Origin: Bacillus luti
GTDB taxonomy: Bacteria; Bacillota; Bacilli; Bacillales; Bacillaceae_G
NCBI RefSeq assembly: GCF_001884105.1
Contig: NZ_MACI01000047.1
Coordinates: forward strand, 1-64,000
DNA: 64,000 bases
Reading direction: 5' to 3'
Positions 1 through 9,138 of the stretch are shown here, one piece after another (position 1 is the stretch's first letter; every line of letters starts with the position of its first letter). The translations under genes were made by a program, and so were the position numbers. Below the pieces are notes generated by a model, which saw only the letters and a list, made by a program, of their open reading frames with translations, was not told the origin of the DNA and searched no databases.

Positions 1-484
1 GACTGGCGATACTGGAGCTACCGGGACAACTGGACCGACTGGCGATACTGGAGCTACCGGGACAACTGGACCTTCTGGATTAGGTTTACCAGCAGGATTG
101 TATGCATTTAATTCTGCTACAGTTTCTTTAGCTATTGGAATTAATCAACTCGTACCGTTTAACACGGTGGGATCACAGTTTGGTACAGCAATTTCTCAAA
201 TGGATCCCGATACTTTCGTAATTAGTGAAACGGGATTCTATAAAATTACTGTTATTGCATATACTGCAGCAGTAAGTGTATTAGGTAGCCTTGCAATTCA
301 AGTGAACGGCTCTAATGTACCAGGTGCAGGCACAAGCTTAATTTCACTTGGAGCGCCTATCGTTATCCAAGCCATCACACAAATTACCACAACGCCATCA
401 CTAGTTGAAGCGGTTGTTACGGGAATTGGGTTATTATTAGCTCCTGGTACAAGTGCATCCATTATTATTGAAAAAATCGCTTAA
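1..484 (+). CDS. Collagen-like exosporium protein, BclA-type C-terminal part (5' truncated)
   Basis: The reading frame is open from base 2 and begins inside collagen-like Gly-X-Y triplets rich in Thr (GDTGATGTTGPT units), then passes through a short linker (SGLGLPAGLYAFN) into a roughly 125-residue hydrophobic beta-rich domain ending at the TAA at 482-484. That layout, a triplet-repeat stalk followed by a compact jelly-roll C-terminal domain, is the one of BclA and its paralogues, the trimeric filaments of the hair-like nap on B. cereus-group spores. The N-terminal targeting motif lies outside the window, so which paralogue this is cannot be said. The triplets are near-identical at DNA level, so stalk length probably varies between strains. 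A strong terminator follows directly. Confidence 0.85.
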   Translation, partial: TGDTGATGTTGPTGDTGATGTTGPSGLGLPAGLYAFNSATVSLAIGINQLVPFNTVGSQFGTAISQMDPDTFVISETGFYKITVIAYTAAVSVLGSLAIQVNGSNVPGAGTSLISLGAPIVIQAITQITTTPSLVEAVVTGIGLLLAPGTSASIIIEKIA

Positions 485-494
485 CTTTTTACTT

Positions 495-528
495 AGCAGT
501 AAAATTGATATCAATTTTACTGCTTTTT
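495..528 (+). terminator. Rho-independent terminator of the collagen-like gene
   Basis: A perfect AT-rich stem (AGCAGTAAAATTGA pairing with TCAATTTTACTGCT) is followed by five T. It lies 11 bases after the stop codon. Confidence 0.9.
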
Positions 529-606
529 CAATTATGAATTCAATCATGAAACTTTCACTACCTACATAATCATATTGTTGTATGACATTTCGCGGGAGGC
601 ACAAAT

Positions 607-1045
607 GTGGAAAATAAATCTGCTGTTCAGATTTATTTCAAATTGCTAAAGAAGACAATTTTATTTGAAGTATGGTTATAGTATGAGCCATATTTACCCG
701 CCTCGTTACACATTTCTAAAGAACTTCCATATGCACCAGTTACAGTCCCCCCTTTATTCATTAAACAATATGCTGAAAACCATAACTTAAAAATTGCAAA
801 CCAAATATTCTAAAACGTAAGCGTCAAGATGGCATAGACTGGCCACGAGCTGCACACAGTATGATATGGGTCGAGAACGTATGAATCAATTACACGAGGC
901 AATAGAAACCGTTGTTCGTGATATCATCGATGATTACGGTCTACCACCTTGCGCAGAGGCCGTGACGGATTTTAGAAATCAACAAAACTTAACAGCTCCT
1001 ATTACAAAAATCGATGTATTTGGTGTGTATTGGAGAAAAGGATAA
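607..1045 (+). pseudogene. Remnant of a TylF/macrocin-type O-methyltransferase
   Basis: A GGGAGG ribosome site precedes a GTG at 607. The frame gives protein-like sequence, has an in-frame TAG at about 679 and a TAA after ANQIF. Coding similarity then resumes in another frame (KRKRQDGIDWPRAAHSM) and shifts once more to MNQLHEAIETVV, running to the stop at 1043-1045. The end (DDYG..P.C.EAV.DFR, then ITKIDVFGVYWRK) is the typical C-terminus of TylF-type SAM-dependent methyltransferases, while the WPRAAHSMIGRERM segment resembles their N-terminus, so the SAM-binding core between them seems deleted. Such enzymes decorate sugars; next to a collagen-like exosporium gene this was probably a glycan-modifying gene. 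Family assignment is from motif memory. Confidence 0.65.
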
Positions 1046-1046
1046 G

Positions 1047-1754
1047 AGGGATTTTAAACTGCAGGAGATTCTATTCCTACCTATTATTCACTCTCACTCA
1101 TAACAGCAGGCATTTTAGGAATCCCCTTACATACAATCAAAAAAATGATGTTTTATTTCCACCAAGACTTAGATCAAAATCTCGCACTTATCACATCATA
1201 TCGCACTTGGATTAATGATAATGGAGAGATAATAGAACAACATCTCTCCATGAAAAGATTACATGATGAAGATACTCTACTAAATGGTAAAGATTTTGGA
1301 AACCATATGCTTATACTGGGACACAACATTATCGGCGAACCTACGACTTTACTCTTTCGAAAACGCCTATTAAAAGAATCCTTTGGTACTTTAAATGGTA
1401 TAAATTACAAGTTGTAGTGTTGATATGGCCTCTTGGATAAGTTTACTTTCAAAAGGCCACGCAATTTATATCACTGAACCTTTAAGTTCATTCTGCCTTC
1501 ATACCGGACAGCAAGTACATCACAAATCCCTTGAAGGTTGTGAAGATTTTTCACATCTCGTTTTAACTTCCAAAAAATATGGTTTCTTACAAGATAGCAG
1601 TCATTATAGAACGAGTCTGTTAAAAGCTTACAAATGGTATGAAGATGCGGTCAAATTTTATACACTCTATCCAAACCTCATTTCAACTGCCAATACACAT
1701 ATACGCCTTTCCCATTGTTTAAATATAATTACAAAAGAACTGCATACAAGATAG
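1047..1754 (+). pseudogene. Remnant of a family-2 glycosyltransferase
   Basis: From about 1061 an open frame reads AGDSIPTYYSLSLITAGILG and continues through QDLDQNLALITSYRTWINDNGE and GEPTTLLFRKRLL to a TAG near 1415; the same protein resumes in another frame at about 1416 (SVDMASWISLLSKGHAIYI, then EPLSSFCLHTGQQ) and ends at 1754. The pattern of a vDmasWi.LL.kG segment followed by EPLS.FR.H.GQQ is that of the C-terminal half of bacterial GT2 enzymes. There is no start codon with a ribosome site and the GT-A nucleotide-binding half is missing, so the gene is broken. With the methyltransferase remnant it suggests loss of a small exosporium glycosylation module. Confidence 0.7.
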
Positions 1755-1900
1755 CACATCATGAAGAAGGATGTATTCCTTTCTCGTGATGTATGACTTC
1801 CCACAAATAGTGGAATAAATGTATGAACAGTCTGCTTGCATATTATTTTTATGATGACTTCATCCATATACTTACTAGGCGATAGAAAGGAATACATACA

Positions 1901-3061
1901 TTGAAAGATTCAAATTCTCAATATCAAATAGACTACGTATTACTACTCATTTTATTTGCCATTGGGACTGTTAGTTGTTTTGCTATTGCAAGTGCGCAAA
2001 CCTCTTTACCACCATTTTTACAAAACGTAAATTTTGTACTAAAGCAAATCCAATGGTACTTCATTGGATTTATAGCCATTGGTGTTATTATGATTATCGA
2101 TTTCGATCGTTATCAAAAAATTGCTTGGTATTTGTATAGCTTTGCAATGGTACTGCTAATTGGGCTAGAACTTCAAGTCCCAGGTGCTGTTACAATTAAA
2201 GGCGCTACCGCTTGGTACAGGCTTCCAGGCATCGGAAATTTACAGCCGTCTGAGATTATGAAATTGTTTTTAATTATCGTCATTGGACGAATTATAGCGG
2301 ATCATAATGAAAAATATTTTTTCCGAACAACACGCGAAGATTTTATATTGCTTGGAAAAATATTTGCAACGAGTTTGCCACCACTACTCCTTATTGCAAA
2401 AGAACCTGATTTAGGAAATACGATGGTCATTTCAGCGATGCTCGCAGCAATGATATTAGTGTCTGGTATACGATGGCGTTTCATTTTCGGATTAACATCT
2501 GTGAGTTGTGCTGCTGGTTCTGCCCTAACATATATTTATTTTGCTCATACGGAATTCTTCAAAGAACATATCCTACAAGAATATCAATTAAACCGATTCT
2601 ACGGCTGGTTAGCTCCTTACGAATATGATGCGCAAGGCTATCAATTAAGACAAGCATTTTTAGCTGCTGGATCAGGAGAAATGCAAGGAAAAGGTTGGGA
2701 AAATGGACAAGTATATTTTCCAGAACCACACACAGATTTTATTTTCACGAATGTCGCTGAACAATTTGGCTTTTTAGGCGCAAGTGTCATTATTTCACTT
2801 TTTTTCTTACTCATTTTCCGAATGATTCATATCGCTATAGAAAGCAATGACCCTTTCGGTAGTTACATTTGCGCTGGTACAATCGGCATGTTTACTTTCC
2901 AAGTCTTCCAAAACATCGGAATGACAATTGGATTACTCCCTATTACAGGAATCACATTACCTCTTATGAGCTACGGAGGAAGTTCGCTACTTACATACAT
3001 GATTGCCATTGGATTTATTTTAAATGTTCGCTCAAGAACGAAAATCTTTATGTTTAAATGA
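1901..3061 (+). CDS. FtsW/RodA/SpoVE-family cell wall polymerase (RodA-like)
   Basis: A 386-residue polytopic membrane protein of the SEDS family, which polymerises lipid II glycan strands with a partner class B penicillin-binding protein. About ten hydrophobic segments are visible. Family motifs present are LQPSEIMKLF (about 108-117), the EPDLGNTM loop, the PHTDFIFTNVAEQFGFLGA segment and the C-terminal GITLPLMSYGGSSLL. The length is close to that of RodA (about 390 residues), and no long FtsW-like cytoplasmic tail is present. The start is TTG at 1901, preceded by GAAAGGAA. It stands alone, behind the broken glycosyltransferase and ahead of prpE on the same strand. Which PBP it serves cannot be told from the sequence. 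Confidence 0.88.
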   Translation: MKDSNSQYQIDYVLLLILFAIGTVSCFAIASAQTSLPPFLQNVNFVLKQIQWYFIGFIAIGVIMIIDFDRYQKIAWYLYSFAMVLLIGLELQVPGAVTIKGATAWYRLPGIGNLQPSEIMKLFLIIVIGRIIADHNEKYFFRTTREDFILLGKIFATSLPPLLLIAKEPDLGNTMVISAMLAAMILVSGIRWRFIFGLTSVSCAAGSALTYIYFAHTEFFKEHILQEYQLNRFYGWLAPYEYDAQGYQLRQAFLAAGSGEMQGKGWENGQVYFPEPHTDFIFTNVAEQFGFLGASVIISLFFLLIFRMIHIAIESNDPFGSYICAGTIGMFTFQVFQNIGMTIGLLPITGITLPLMSYGGSSLLTYMIAIGFILNVRSRTKIFMFK

Positions 3062-3137
3062 ATCACACAAAAACGGTATATTTTTATCTCTATCCCTTTT
3101 TAGTTATACTAATGAAAAATAGGCTGGAGGTTTAAAT

Positions 3138-3878
3138 ATGAAATATGACATTATAGGTGATATTCACGGCTGCTTCCAAGAGTTTCAAAATTTAACAACG
3201 AAACTAGGATATAACTGGAATAGCGGCCTGCCGGTTCACCCTGATCAACGTCAGCTTGCATTCGTTGGTGATATTACAGACCGTGGTCCCCATTCATTAC
3301 GTATGATTGAAATTGTATGGGAACTTGTCATAAATCAAAAAGAGGCTTATTACGCTCCTGGCAATCACTGCAATAAACTATACCGTTTCTTTCTTGGGCG
3401 TAATGTAACAATCGCTCATGGGCTCGAAACAACTGTTGCTGAATATGAAGCATTACCTTCTCATAAGCAAAACATTATAAAAGAAAAGTTCATCACTCTT
3501 TATGAACAATCGCCTTTCTACCACATATTAGATGAAAAAAGAGTAATCGTATGTCACGCTGGGATTCGGCAAGATTACATAGGACGACAAGATAAAAAAG
3601 TACAAACATTTGTATTATATGGCGATATTACTGGAGAAAAGCATGCTGACGGCTCACCTGTCCGTCGCGATTGGGCGCAAGAATATAAAGGACAAACTTG
3701 GATTATATATGGACATACACCAGTAAAAGAACCTCGTTTTGTAAATCATACAGTCAATATCGATACTGGCGTTGTATTTGGTGGTCAGCTCACTGGACTA
3801 CGTTATCCCGAAATGGAGACTGTTTCCGTTCCTTCTACCTTGCCTTTTGTCGCTGAGAAATTCCGTCCAATTTCATAA
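3138..3878 (+). CDS. prpE: Bis(5'-nucleosyl)-tetraphosphatase PrpE-type metallophosphatase
   Basis: A 246-residue calcineurin-like phosphoesterase. All dimetal motifs are in order: GDIHG (7-11), GDITDRG (about 44-50), GNH (about 75-77), CHAG (about 139-142) and GHTP (about 197-200). Length and the ATVAEYEAL-like middle match B. subtilis PrpE (YjbP), which cleaves Ap4A-type dinucleotides and has been linked to spore germination. A GGCTGGAGG ribosome site precedes the ATG. It neighbours the yjbO-N-M genes as in B. subtilis but lies on the opposite strand, separated from them by the fibre-like gene at 4032-5420, an insertion relative to the B. subtilis order. Confidence 0.88.
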   Translation: MKYDIIGDIHGCFQEFQNLTTKLGYNWNSGLPVHPDQRQLAFVGDITDRGPHSLRMIEIVWELVINQKEAYYAPGNHCNKLYRFFLGRNVTIAHGLETTVAEYEALPSHKQNIIKEKFITLYEQSPFYHILDEKRVIVCHAGIRQDYIGRQDKKVQTFVLYGDITGEKHADGSPVRRDWAQEYKGQTWIIYGHTPVKEPRFVNHTVNIDTGVVFGGQLTGLRYPEMETVSVPSTLPFVAEKFRPIS

Positions 3879-3963
3879 CTCTCCTTACTTCGTACAATCC
3901 ATAAATTACGGCGGATTACCGTATTTTGAAGTGTATCTCATCTAAAAACTAAATAAAGTAATT

Positions 3964-3998
3964 AAAAAAAGATGCAATAAAGTGCATCTTTTTTTAAT
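3964..3998 (+). terminator. Terminator after prpE
   Basis: The stem AAAGATGCA/TGCATCTTT is followed by a run of T. The A-rich 5' side means it may also work in reverse. Confidence 0.75.
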
Positions 3999-4031
3999 TA
4001 TCCTACATATAATGTCGCAGGAGGTGACAGA

Positions 4032-5420
4032 ATGAAGAAAAAATCTTCTAAACAAAAAAGAAAATGCCCACCTTTATATCTGCCCATGTATGGAATTAAC
4101 AACTGGTGCAGCATTCGAGCTGCAGCTTTAGAAGAACTCGAAGAAAAAAAGTCATCAAAAAAAAGCAAAGCAAGAACAAAATATGTCTCTTTAGAAAACG
4201 CTGTAATGGGCCGCATAATCGATAATAGAAAAACGAAGATGCAGCAAAAAAATAATTCTCTCTCTACTCATGATGAACAGGTAATACATGCTGAGCAAAC
4301 AGAGAAAAATACGGAGGAAAATATCCCCGTAGCAATAAATAAAAAAGCGGAACCAGAAATTCCAGCAGCTATTATAAATCAAGTGAAAAAAATAAAAGAA
4401 GCATTAGCCCCCCAAAATAATGTACAAACGGAAAAAACGATCATCATTCAAGCCCCTGCACCTGAAAATACAAAAGTAAAAAAAGGGAGCAGGTATGCAC
4501 ATGCAGAGGGGCTTCACTCTCATGCAGAGGGTACAGCTTCACATGCAGAAGGACTTCTTACACACACAATAGGTCCTTTTTCTCATGCAGAAGGATCAAA
4601 AACAAAAGCAACTGGACATAGTTCGCATAGTGAAGGAAGTGAAACGACGGCAGGTGGTTCTTACTCTCACGCAGAAGGTAAACATACGATTGCTTTAGGC
4701 GAAGCAGCACATGCAGAAGGAACCGCAACTATCGCTAACGGATTCTCTTCTCATGCGGAAGGTATGCATACATCAACAGCTCAATTTGCAGGTAGCCATA
4801 TTATGGGGCGCTTCGGCGCGGCAGAAGAATCTTATTCTTGGTTCATTGCAAATGGCACAAACGACACTGACCATAATATAGGTGCAAAATGGCTTGCTCA
4901 TAATGGAGAAATGTACATTGAAGGCGCTTCTTACAACGCAAGCGGAACAGATTTTGCACAAATGTTTGAAACAGAGGACAACAAGCCAATTGATGTTGGT
5001 TATTTCGTTACATTTAGTAACGAAGAAAAAATTCGGATCGCTACTTCAAACGATTCATTCCTACTAGGCGTATCTAGCGCTACGCCCGCTATCATCGGAA
5101 ATAGCGGTGCTTTAAACTGGAAAAAACGCTACGAAACGGATAACTTCGGAAGACGGAAATATACAAAGACGGCAACACAAGAAATACAGCCACTCTTAAA
5201 TACAAACTGGGACCCAGCTTGCAAATATATAGCAAGAAAGGATCGTGCCGAGTGGATTCCTGTCGGATTAATTGGACAAATGTTAGTACGTGATGATGGG
5301 ACTTGCGACACTCATGGATTTTGTCGTCCAAATGATGATGGCATCGCTACAAAAGCCGAAAGTGGTTTTTTCGTTATAAAGCGTACGGGTGATAATCAAA
5401 TTTTAATATTATTCCGTTAA
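4032..5420 (+). CDS. YadA-head-like repeat protein with C-terminal Peptidase_G2 autocleavage domain
   Basis: 462 residues. The N-terminus (1-70) is Lys-rich, with a short CPPLYLPMYGINNWCSIRAAA patch; 70-150 is a charged linker. Residues about 155-258 carry HAEG/SHSEG repeats with period near 14, as in the left-handed roll of trimeric YadA-type heads. The remainder (about 295-462) has GTDFAQMFE, GYFVTF and LLGVSSATPAIIGNSGALNW, hallmarks of the Peptidase_G2 domain known from phage phi29 appendage protein gp12, where it self-cleaves after trimer assembly. Ser304, just before GTDFA, is the likely cleavage residue by analogy. No signal peptide is visible. A surface or spore-coat filament is plausible, but the role is unknown. 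Ribosome site AGGAGGTGA. Confidence 0.8.
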   Translation: MKKKSSKQKRKCPPLYLPMYGINNWCSIRAAALEELEEKKSSKKSKARTKYVSLENAVMGRIIDNRKTKMQQKNNSLSTHDEQVIHAEQTEKNTEENIPVAINKKAEPEIPAAIINQVKKIKEALAPQNNVQTEKTIIIQAPAPENTKVKKGSRYAHAEGLHSHAEGTASHAEGLLTHTIGPFSHAEGSKTKATGHSSHSEGSETTAGGSYSHAEGKHTIALGEAAHAEGTATIANGFSSHAEGMHTSTAQFAGSHIMGRFGAAEESYSWFIANGTNDTDHNIGAKWLAHNGEMYIEGASYNASGTDFAQMFETEDNKPIDVGYFVTFSNEEKIRIATSNDSFLLGVSSATPAIIGNSGALNWKKRYETDNFGRRKYTKTATQEIQPLLNTNWDPACKYIARKDRAEWIPVGLIGQMLVRDDGTCDTHGFCRPNDDGIATKAESGFFVIKRTGDNQILILFR

Positions 5421-5421
5421 G

Positions 5422-5470
5422 AAAAAGGGAACAAAATTCTTCATTGCATAAGAATTTTTGTTCCCTTTTT
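5422..5470. terminator. Bidirectional terminator between convergent genes
   Basis: A long inverted repeat (AAAAAGGGAACAAAAATTCTT-like arms) with A and T tracts on both sides separates the G2-domain gene from the pseudouridine synthase gene. It overlaps the stop codon of the latter. Confidence 0.88.
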
Positions 5471-6362
5471 AAATATGTTTTAATAGCTCTTTCATATCGA
5501 GTGGAATCGTCGTAGTAAACGACATTTCCTTTTCTAAAATAGGATGATAAAACGTCAACGATGTACTGTGAAGTGCTTGTCGTTTCATTTCATCCCTTCT
5601 TCCTCCATATAAGCTATCGCCAAGTAATGGATGTCCCATATACGCCATATGTACACGAATTTGATGCGTTCTTCCTGTTTCAAGTTCAAGCGATACATGC
5701 GTCTTATGGTAGGCGCTATCAATCACTCTAAAGTGAGTAACTGCCCTCTGTCCATTCTCACAAACTGTTCGCTCAATAATGCTATCCGATTTTCGTCCAA
5801 TCGGTGCATCAATCGTTCCTGCTCGTTCTATCATTTCTCCATGAACGACTGCTTCATACGTTCGTCTCACAGCTTTTTGTTGATGCTGTTTCGATAAAAG
5901 ATGATGCACAAAACGATTTTTTGCAATAAGCATAAGCCCTGAAGTATCACGATCTAATCTTGTTACGATGTGCACCGTACTTGCAACATGCTGCTTATCA
6001 TAATGAGATAAAAGCGCATTGGCAACACTTCCTGTCGGATGTTCTCTAGACGGAATCGTTGACATGTTCGCCTCTTTATTAATGACAAGAACTGCTTCGT
6101 CTTCATATACAATGCTTAACGGGATATCTTCTGCAATCATCCCTTCGCTTCTTTCCTCCACTGGAAAAAAGACACGCAACTCTTCACCAGCTTGTAACTG
6201 ATGACGAACGCTCGTATGTTGACCATTTACTTCAATTGCTCCGCCATGAAACTTTATATCCGTTAAAGCGGCTTTAGAAATCTCTTTCGTTTTTAAAAAT
6301 TCCCTAACTAAAATTCCTTCTTCAGCCGGCCCTATATCCCATTTCAACGTAAATCTGTTCAA
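5469..6362 (-). CDS. RluD-family 23S rRNA/tRNA pseudouridine synthase (YjbO-like)
   Basis: A 297-residue RluA/RluD-type pseudouridine synthase. An S4-like N-terminal RNA-binding part (about 15-75, with KFHGGAIEVNG) is followed by the catalytic domain with HIVTRLDRDTSGLMLIAKN, where the Asp of RLDRDTSG is the conserved nucleophile, and by the LETGRTHQIRVHMAYMGHPLLGD motif. The start is TTG with AAAGGG upstream. It is the last gene of a minus-strand run with NAD kinase and the small alarmone synthetase, as yjbM-N-O in B. subtilis. The exact target uridine is not predictable from sequence. Confidence 0.88.
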   Translation of the reverse strand: MNRFTLKWDIGPAEEGILVREFLKTKEISKAALTDIKFHGGAIEVNGQHTSVRHQLQAGEELRVFFPVEERSEGMIAEDIPLSIVYEDEAVLVINKEANMSTIPSREHPTGSVANALLSHYDKQHVASTVHIVTRLDRDTSGLMLIAKNRFVHHLLSKQHQQKAVRRTYEAVVHGEMIERAGTIDAPIGRKSDSIIERTVCENGQRAVTHFRVIDSAYHKTHVSLELETGRTHQIRVHMAYMGHPLLGDSLYGGRRDEMKRQALHSTSLTFYHPILEKEMSFTTTIPLDMKELLKHI

Positions 6363-6377
6363 ATATATAAACCCTTT

Positions 6378-7175
6378 CTATTTATCTGCAACAAACGAGT
6401 CACGAACTCGTTTCCAGAACGGGAACGGACGAAAACGAACAAACCGCACTTTCTCGTTTGCAACGCGATACTGGATTGATTTCACATCTTGATGAACCAT
6501 CGTTAAATGATCCACCGTAATTTGTAAGTTCATTCCTGCAGCCGGTTTCAACACACATGTATGATGCTTCGGCAATACGAGTGGCGAGCCTACAGTACGA
6601 AACACACGGTTGTTAATAGATGCCATTTCTGCAATTTGAATCGCTTCAATAGAAGGGTGAATAATTGCTCCGCCAAGCGCTTTATTATAGGCGGTACTTC
6701 CTGAAGGAGTAGAAATACAAAGACCATCGCCGCGGAACGTTTCAAAATACTCTCCGCGTATTTCTACTTCTGTTACTAATGTACCTTCCGCACTTTTTAC
6801 AGTCGCTTCATTCATCGCCAAATACTGTGACTCTTTACTACCATTCACATAGCGAATAATCACTTCTAAAAGTGGATATTCCACCACTTGGAATGGTGTT
6901 TTCGCAATTGCAATTACTAATTTCTCTACTTCTGTCGGTAACCAATCTGCATAGAAACCTAAATGCCCTGTATGTACACCAACAAATGCTGTTTCATCCA
7001 ATCGATTATAATAGCGATGAAACGCATATAAAAGCGTTCCATCCCCCCCAACAGAAATTACAATATCGGGTTCCTTTTCATCCATTATAAATCCAAAATC
7101 TAGCAAATACTCTTTCATCGTACTTGCTAATGTATCTGATGATTGATCTCCCTTTGACATAATTGTAAATTTCAT
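6378..7175 (-). CDS. nadK: NAD kinase
   Basis: A 265-residue ATP-NAD kinase making NADP from NAD. The GGDGTLL motif (about 43-49) carries the catalytic Asp; [10 protein letters not shown] and the glycine-rich [20 protein letters not shown] segment form the NAD site. The length fits the short Bacillus PpnK/NadF enzymes. An AAAGGGTG ribosome site precedes the ATG. It lies 15 bases before the pseudouridine synthase and 18 after the alarmone synthetase, so the three are very probably co-transcribed. NADPH supply fits the redox-stress genes nearby. Confidence 0.92.
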
Positions 7176-7193
7176 CGCCCAACACCCTTTAGT

Positions 7194-7832
7194 TTATGAT
7201 TCGGAATCTTTCGCTTCTTGCTTTCTTGAAAAAATCTTCTGTGCTTCTTGAATTTCAAGACGAATAGAAGACATTTCTTCATCTAATAAAAACGCTGCTT
7301 CTGCTGCACGTTGTAAGCGTATTTTAATATCTTCAGGAAAACGCCCACTATATTTATAATTTAAAGAATGCTCAATTGTTGCCCAAAAGTTCATTGCTAG
7401 CGTGCGTATTTGGATTTCTACCAATACTTTTTGTTCCCCCTGTATCGTTTGAACAGGGTAACTAATGACAACGTGATAAGAGCGATAACCGCTATCTTTC
7501 TTTTGCGTGACATAATCACGTTCTTCCACGATTTCAAAGTCATTTCGTTTTCTAAGATATTCTACAACAGGCTTAATCTCATCCACGAATTGACACATCA
7601 TTCTAAGACCAGCAATATCCTGCATATCTTCTCTCAACCGATCTAACGGTACATTTCTTTTTTCCGCTTTATCGATAATACTCGCAACTGATTTCACTCG
7701 TCCAGTTACAAACTCAATTGGGGAATGCTCCGTCAACATCGCAAACTGTGTACGCATTCCTTTTAGTTTCACTTTCAGCTCTGCCACCGCTTGATGGTAA
7801 GGTGCTAAAAATTCTTCCCAATTTCGATTCAC
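7194..7832 (-). CDS. Small alarmone synthetase, GTP pyrophosphokinase (YjbM/RelQ type)
   Basis: A 212-residue single-domain (p)ppGpp synthetase lacking the hydrolase and regulatory domains of Rel. Motifs: SPIEFVTGRVKSVASI, EDMQDIAGLRMMCQFVDEI, KKDSGYRSYHVVI and VEIQIRTLAMNFWATIEHSLNYKYSG, which together form the synthetase active site. The frame is open upstream to a TTG at 7853, but no ribosome site precedes that codon. GTG at 7832 gives MNRNWEEFLAPY, aligning with the start of B. subtilis YjbM, and has GGTGG upstream, so I prefer it. It heads the run with NAD kinase. Confidence 0.88.
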   Translation of the reverse strand: MNRNWEEFLAPYHQAVAELKVKLKGMRTQFAMLTEHSPIEFVTGRVKSVASIIDKAEKRNVPLDRLREDMQDIAGLRMMCQFVDEIKPVVEYLRKRNDFEIVEERDYVTQKKDSGYRSYHVVISYPVQTIQGEQKVLVEIQIRTLAMNFWATIEHSLNYKYSGRFPEDIKIRLQRAAEAAFLLDEEMSSIRLEIQEAQKIFSRKQEAKDSES

Positions 7833-7862
7833 TTCAACCACCACCAAAATCAATCCATTTGC

Positions 7863-8234
7863 TTATAGAAATACTTTTTCTACAGCAGTTACTAATTCTT
7901 CTCCGTAATTTGCATTACCTTCAATATTTTCAACTAAATATTCTACTTCTTCTTTTAATGCTTCTAATTCCATTTCAACACCATTCACTTGAATAAACAT
8001 TGCTGTATCTTTATTCATCGCTTCATGCAGCGCTTCCCAGCATGTATGCGGAATACTTACATAAATGAACGATGATTCGTTTTCTAAGATATATAAAAAT
8101 GATAAATTGTCTGAGTCTACAAGTACGTGATTACGTGCACTTAACTCCTTTACCTCTATTTCAGTATTTTCCGCACAAAAAATAAGAGCATTCTCTCTCT
8201 TTTCTACGCTCTTAACTTGGATTTTATTTTGCAT
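7863..8234 (-). CDS. UPF0738 family protein (YjbL-like)
   Basis: A 123-residue acidic cytoplasmic protein with no transmembrane segment, in the position of yjbL between the CYTH gene and the alarmone synthetase. It belongs to the uncharacterised UPF0738 family by length, sequence and context. GGAGTTAGAGC precedes the ATG. It ends about 30 bases before the alarmone synthetase start and may lead that operon. No function is known. Confidence 0.78.
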   Translation of the reverse strand: MQNKIQVKSVEKRENALIFCAENTEIEVKELSARNHVLVDSDNLSFLYILENESSFIYVSIPHTCWEALHEAMNKDTAMFIQVNGVEMELEALKEEVEYLVENIEGNANYGEELVTAVEKVFL

Positions 8235-8378
8235 GCTCTAACTCCTCCATCTCAACTTCCTGTCTTACTTAACAGTATTATTGTATCATAACATGAACGC
8301 AAACAAATAAAACATTGAACCAAATTTGCGAAAAAGCGATAATGTGTAAAGAATTATTTTTCAAAAGGAGCATATACA

Positions 8379-8957
8379 ATGACACAAGAAATTGAAATTG
8401 AATTTAAAAATATTGTTACAGAAGAAGAATTCGATACATTATGTAAATTATTCTCTATTGAGGTATTTACAAAACAAGTGAATCACTACTTTGAAACACC
8501 GGGCTTCTCATTAAAAGAAGCTGGCTCTGCACTTCGTATTCGTCATAAAGGGGAAACTTATACATTAACGTTGAAACAACCTGCAGAAGTCGGCTTGTTA
8601 GAAACGCATCAAGTCGTAACAGCAGATGAAGCAAGATTGATGATGGAAACAAATACAATTATTCAAGGCGCTGTAGTAGATCAACTACACAAATTACAAA
8701 TTCCTGTTTCTGCTTTAACTTATATGGGTAGTTTAACAACAGAAAGAGCTGAAACATTATTTGAAGGCGGAACACTTGTCTTTGATCATAGTTTCTATTA
8801 CAATCACGATGATTATGAAATTGAATTTGAAGTGCAAGATGAAGAAACAGGAAAAGCTGCATTTATTCGTTTATTAACGCAACATAACATACCAATCCGT
8901 CATACAAATAACAAAGTAAAACGCTTTTTCCTTGCCAAACAAAACAAAGCACGCTAA
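8379..8957 (+). CDS. CYTH-domain protein (YjbK-like)
   Basis: A 192-residue protein with the CYTH triphosphate-tunnel fold. The EIEIEFK signature (ExExK) is at residues 4-10, followed by the alternating acidic and basic strands of the tunnel (RIRHKGETYTLTLKQP, DYEIEFEVQD). Members act on triphosphates such as inorganic triphosphate or thiamine triphosphate and need a divalent metal. The substrate of YjbK-type proteins is not settled. It is divergent from the UPF0738 gene and next to the alarmone synthetase, a common Bacillus arrangement. AAAAGGAG precedes the ATG. Confidence 0.85.
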   Translation: MTQEIEIEFKNIVTEEEFDTLCKLFSIEVFTKQVNHYFETPGFSLKEAGSALRIRHKGETYTLTLKQPAEVGLLETHQVVTADEARLMMETNTIIQGAVVDQLHKLQIPVSALTYMGSLTTERAETLFEGGTLVFDHSFYYNHDDYEIEFEVQDEETGKAAFIRLLTQHNIPIRHTNNKVKRFFLAKQNKAR

Positions 8958-8962
8958 AGTGA

Positions 8963-8997
8963 AAATTCCACTAGTGAATACGTTCTACTAGTGGATT
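8963..8997 (+). terminator. Possible terminator after the CYTH gene
   Basis: The stem TTCCACTAGT/ACTAGTGGA lies right after the stop codon, but only a weak pyrimidine run follows, so termination efficiency is uncertain. Confidence 0.5.
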
Positions 8998-9138
8998 CCT
9001 CTCACTTACAAAAAGAACATGATTGATTAGCAACATGGAGAATACGCAACGAATGTTTAGTAGGCTATTTATTTGCCCTCCCTAACATTCCATTGCTACA
9101 ATAGATATACATTTCATGGAAAAAGGAGTTTATAAAGG

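Noticed and set aside
1-80. CRISPR-like or minisatellite array
   Set aside because: The direct repeats are Gly-X-Y codons in frame with a collagen-like protein.
1667-1897. Minus-strand frame opposite the GT2 remnant
   Set aside because: Overlaps the promoter side of the RodA gene, no ribosome site, composition not protein-like; taken as chance.
4032-5420. Prophage or phage tail region
   Set aside because: Only one gene has phage-type domains; flanks are chromosomal (prpE, yjbO) and no integrase, capsid, terminase or attachment repeat is seen.
8963-8997. Strong terminator after the CYTH gene
   Set aside because: Kept only as a low-confidence feature because no real T run follows the stem.
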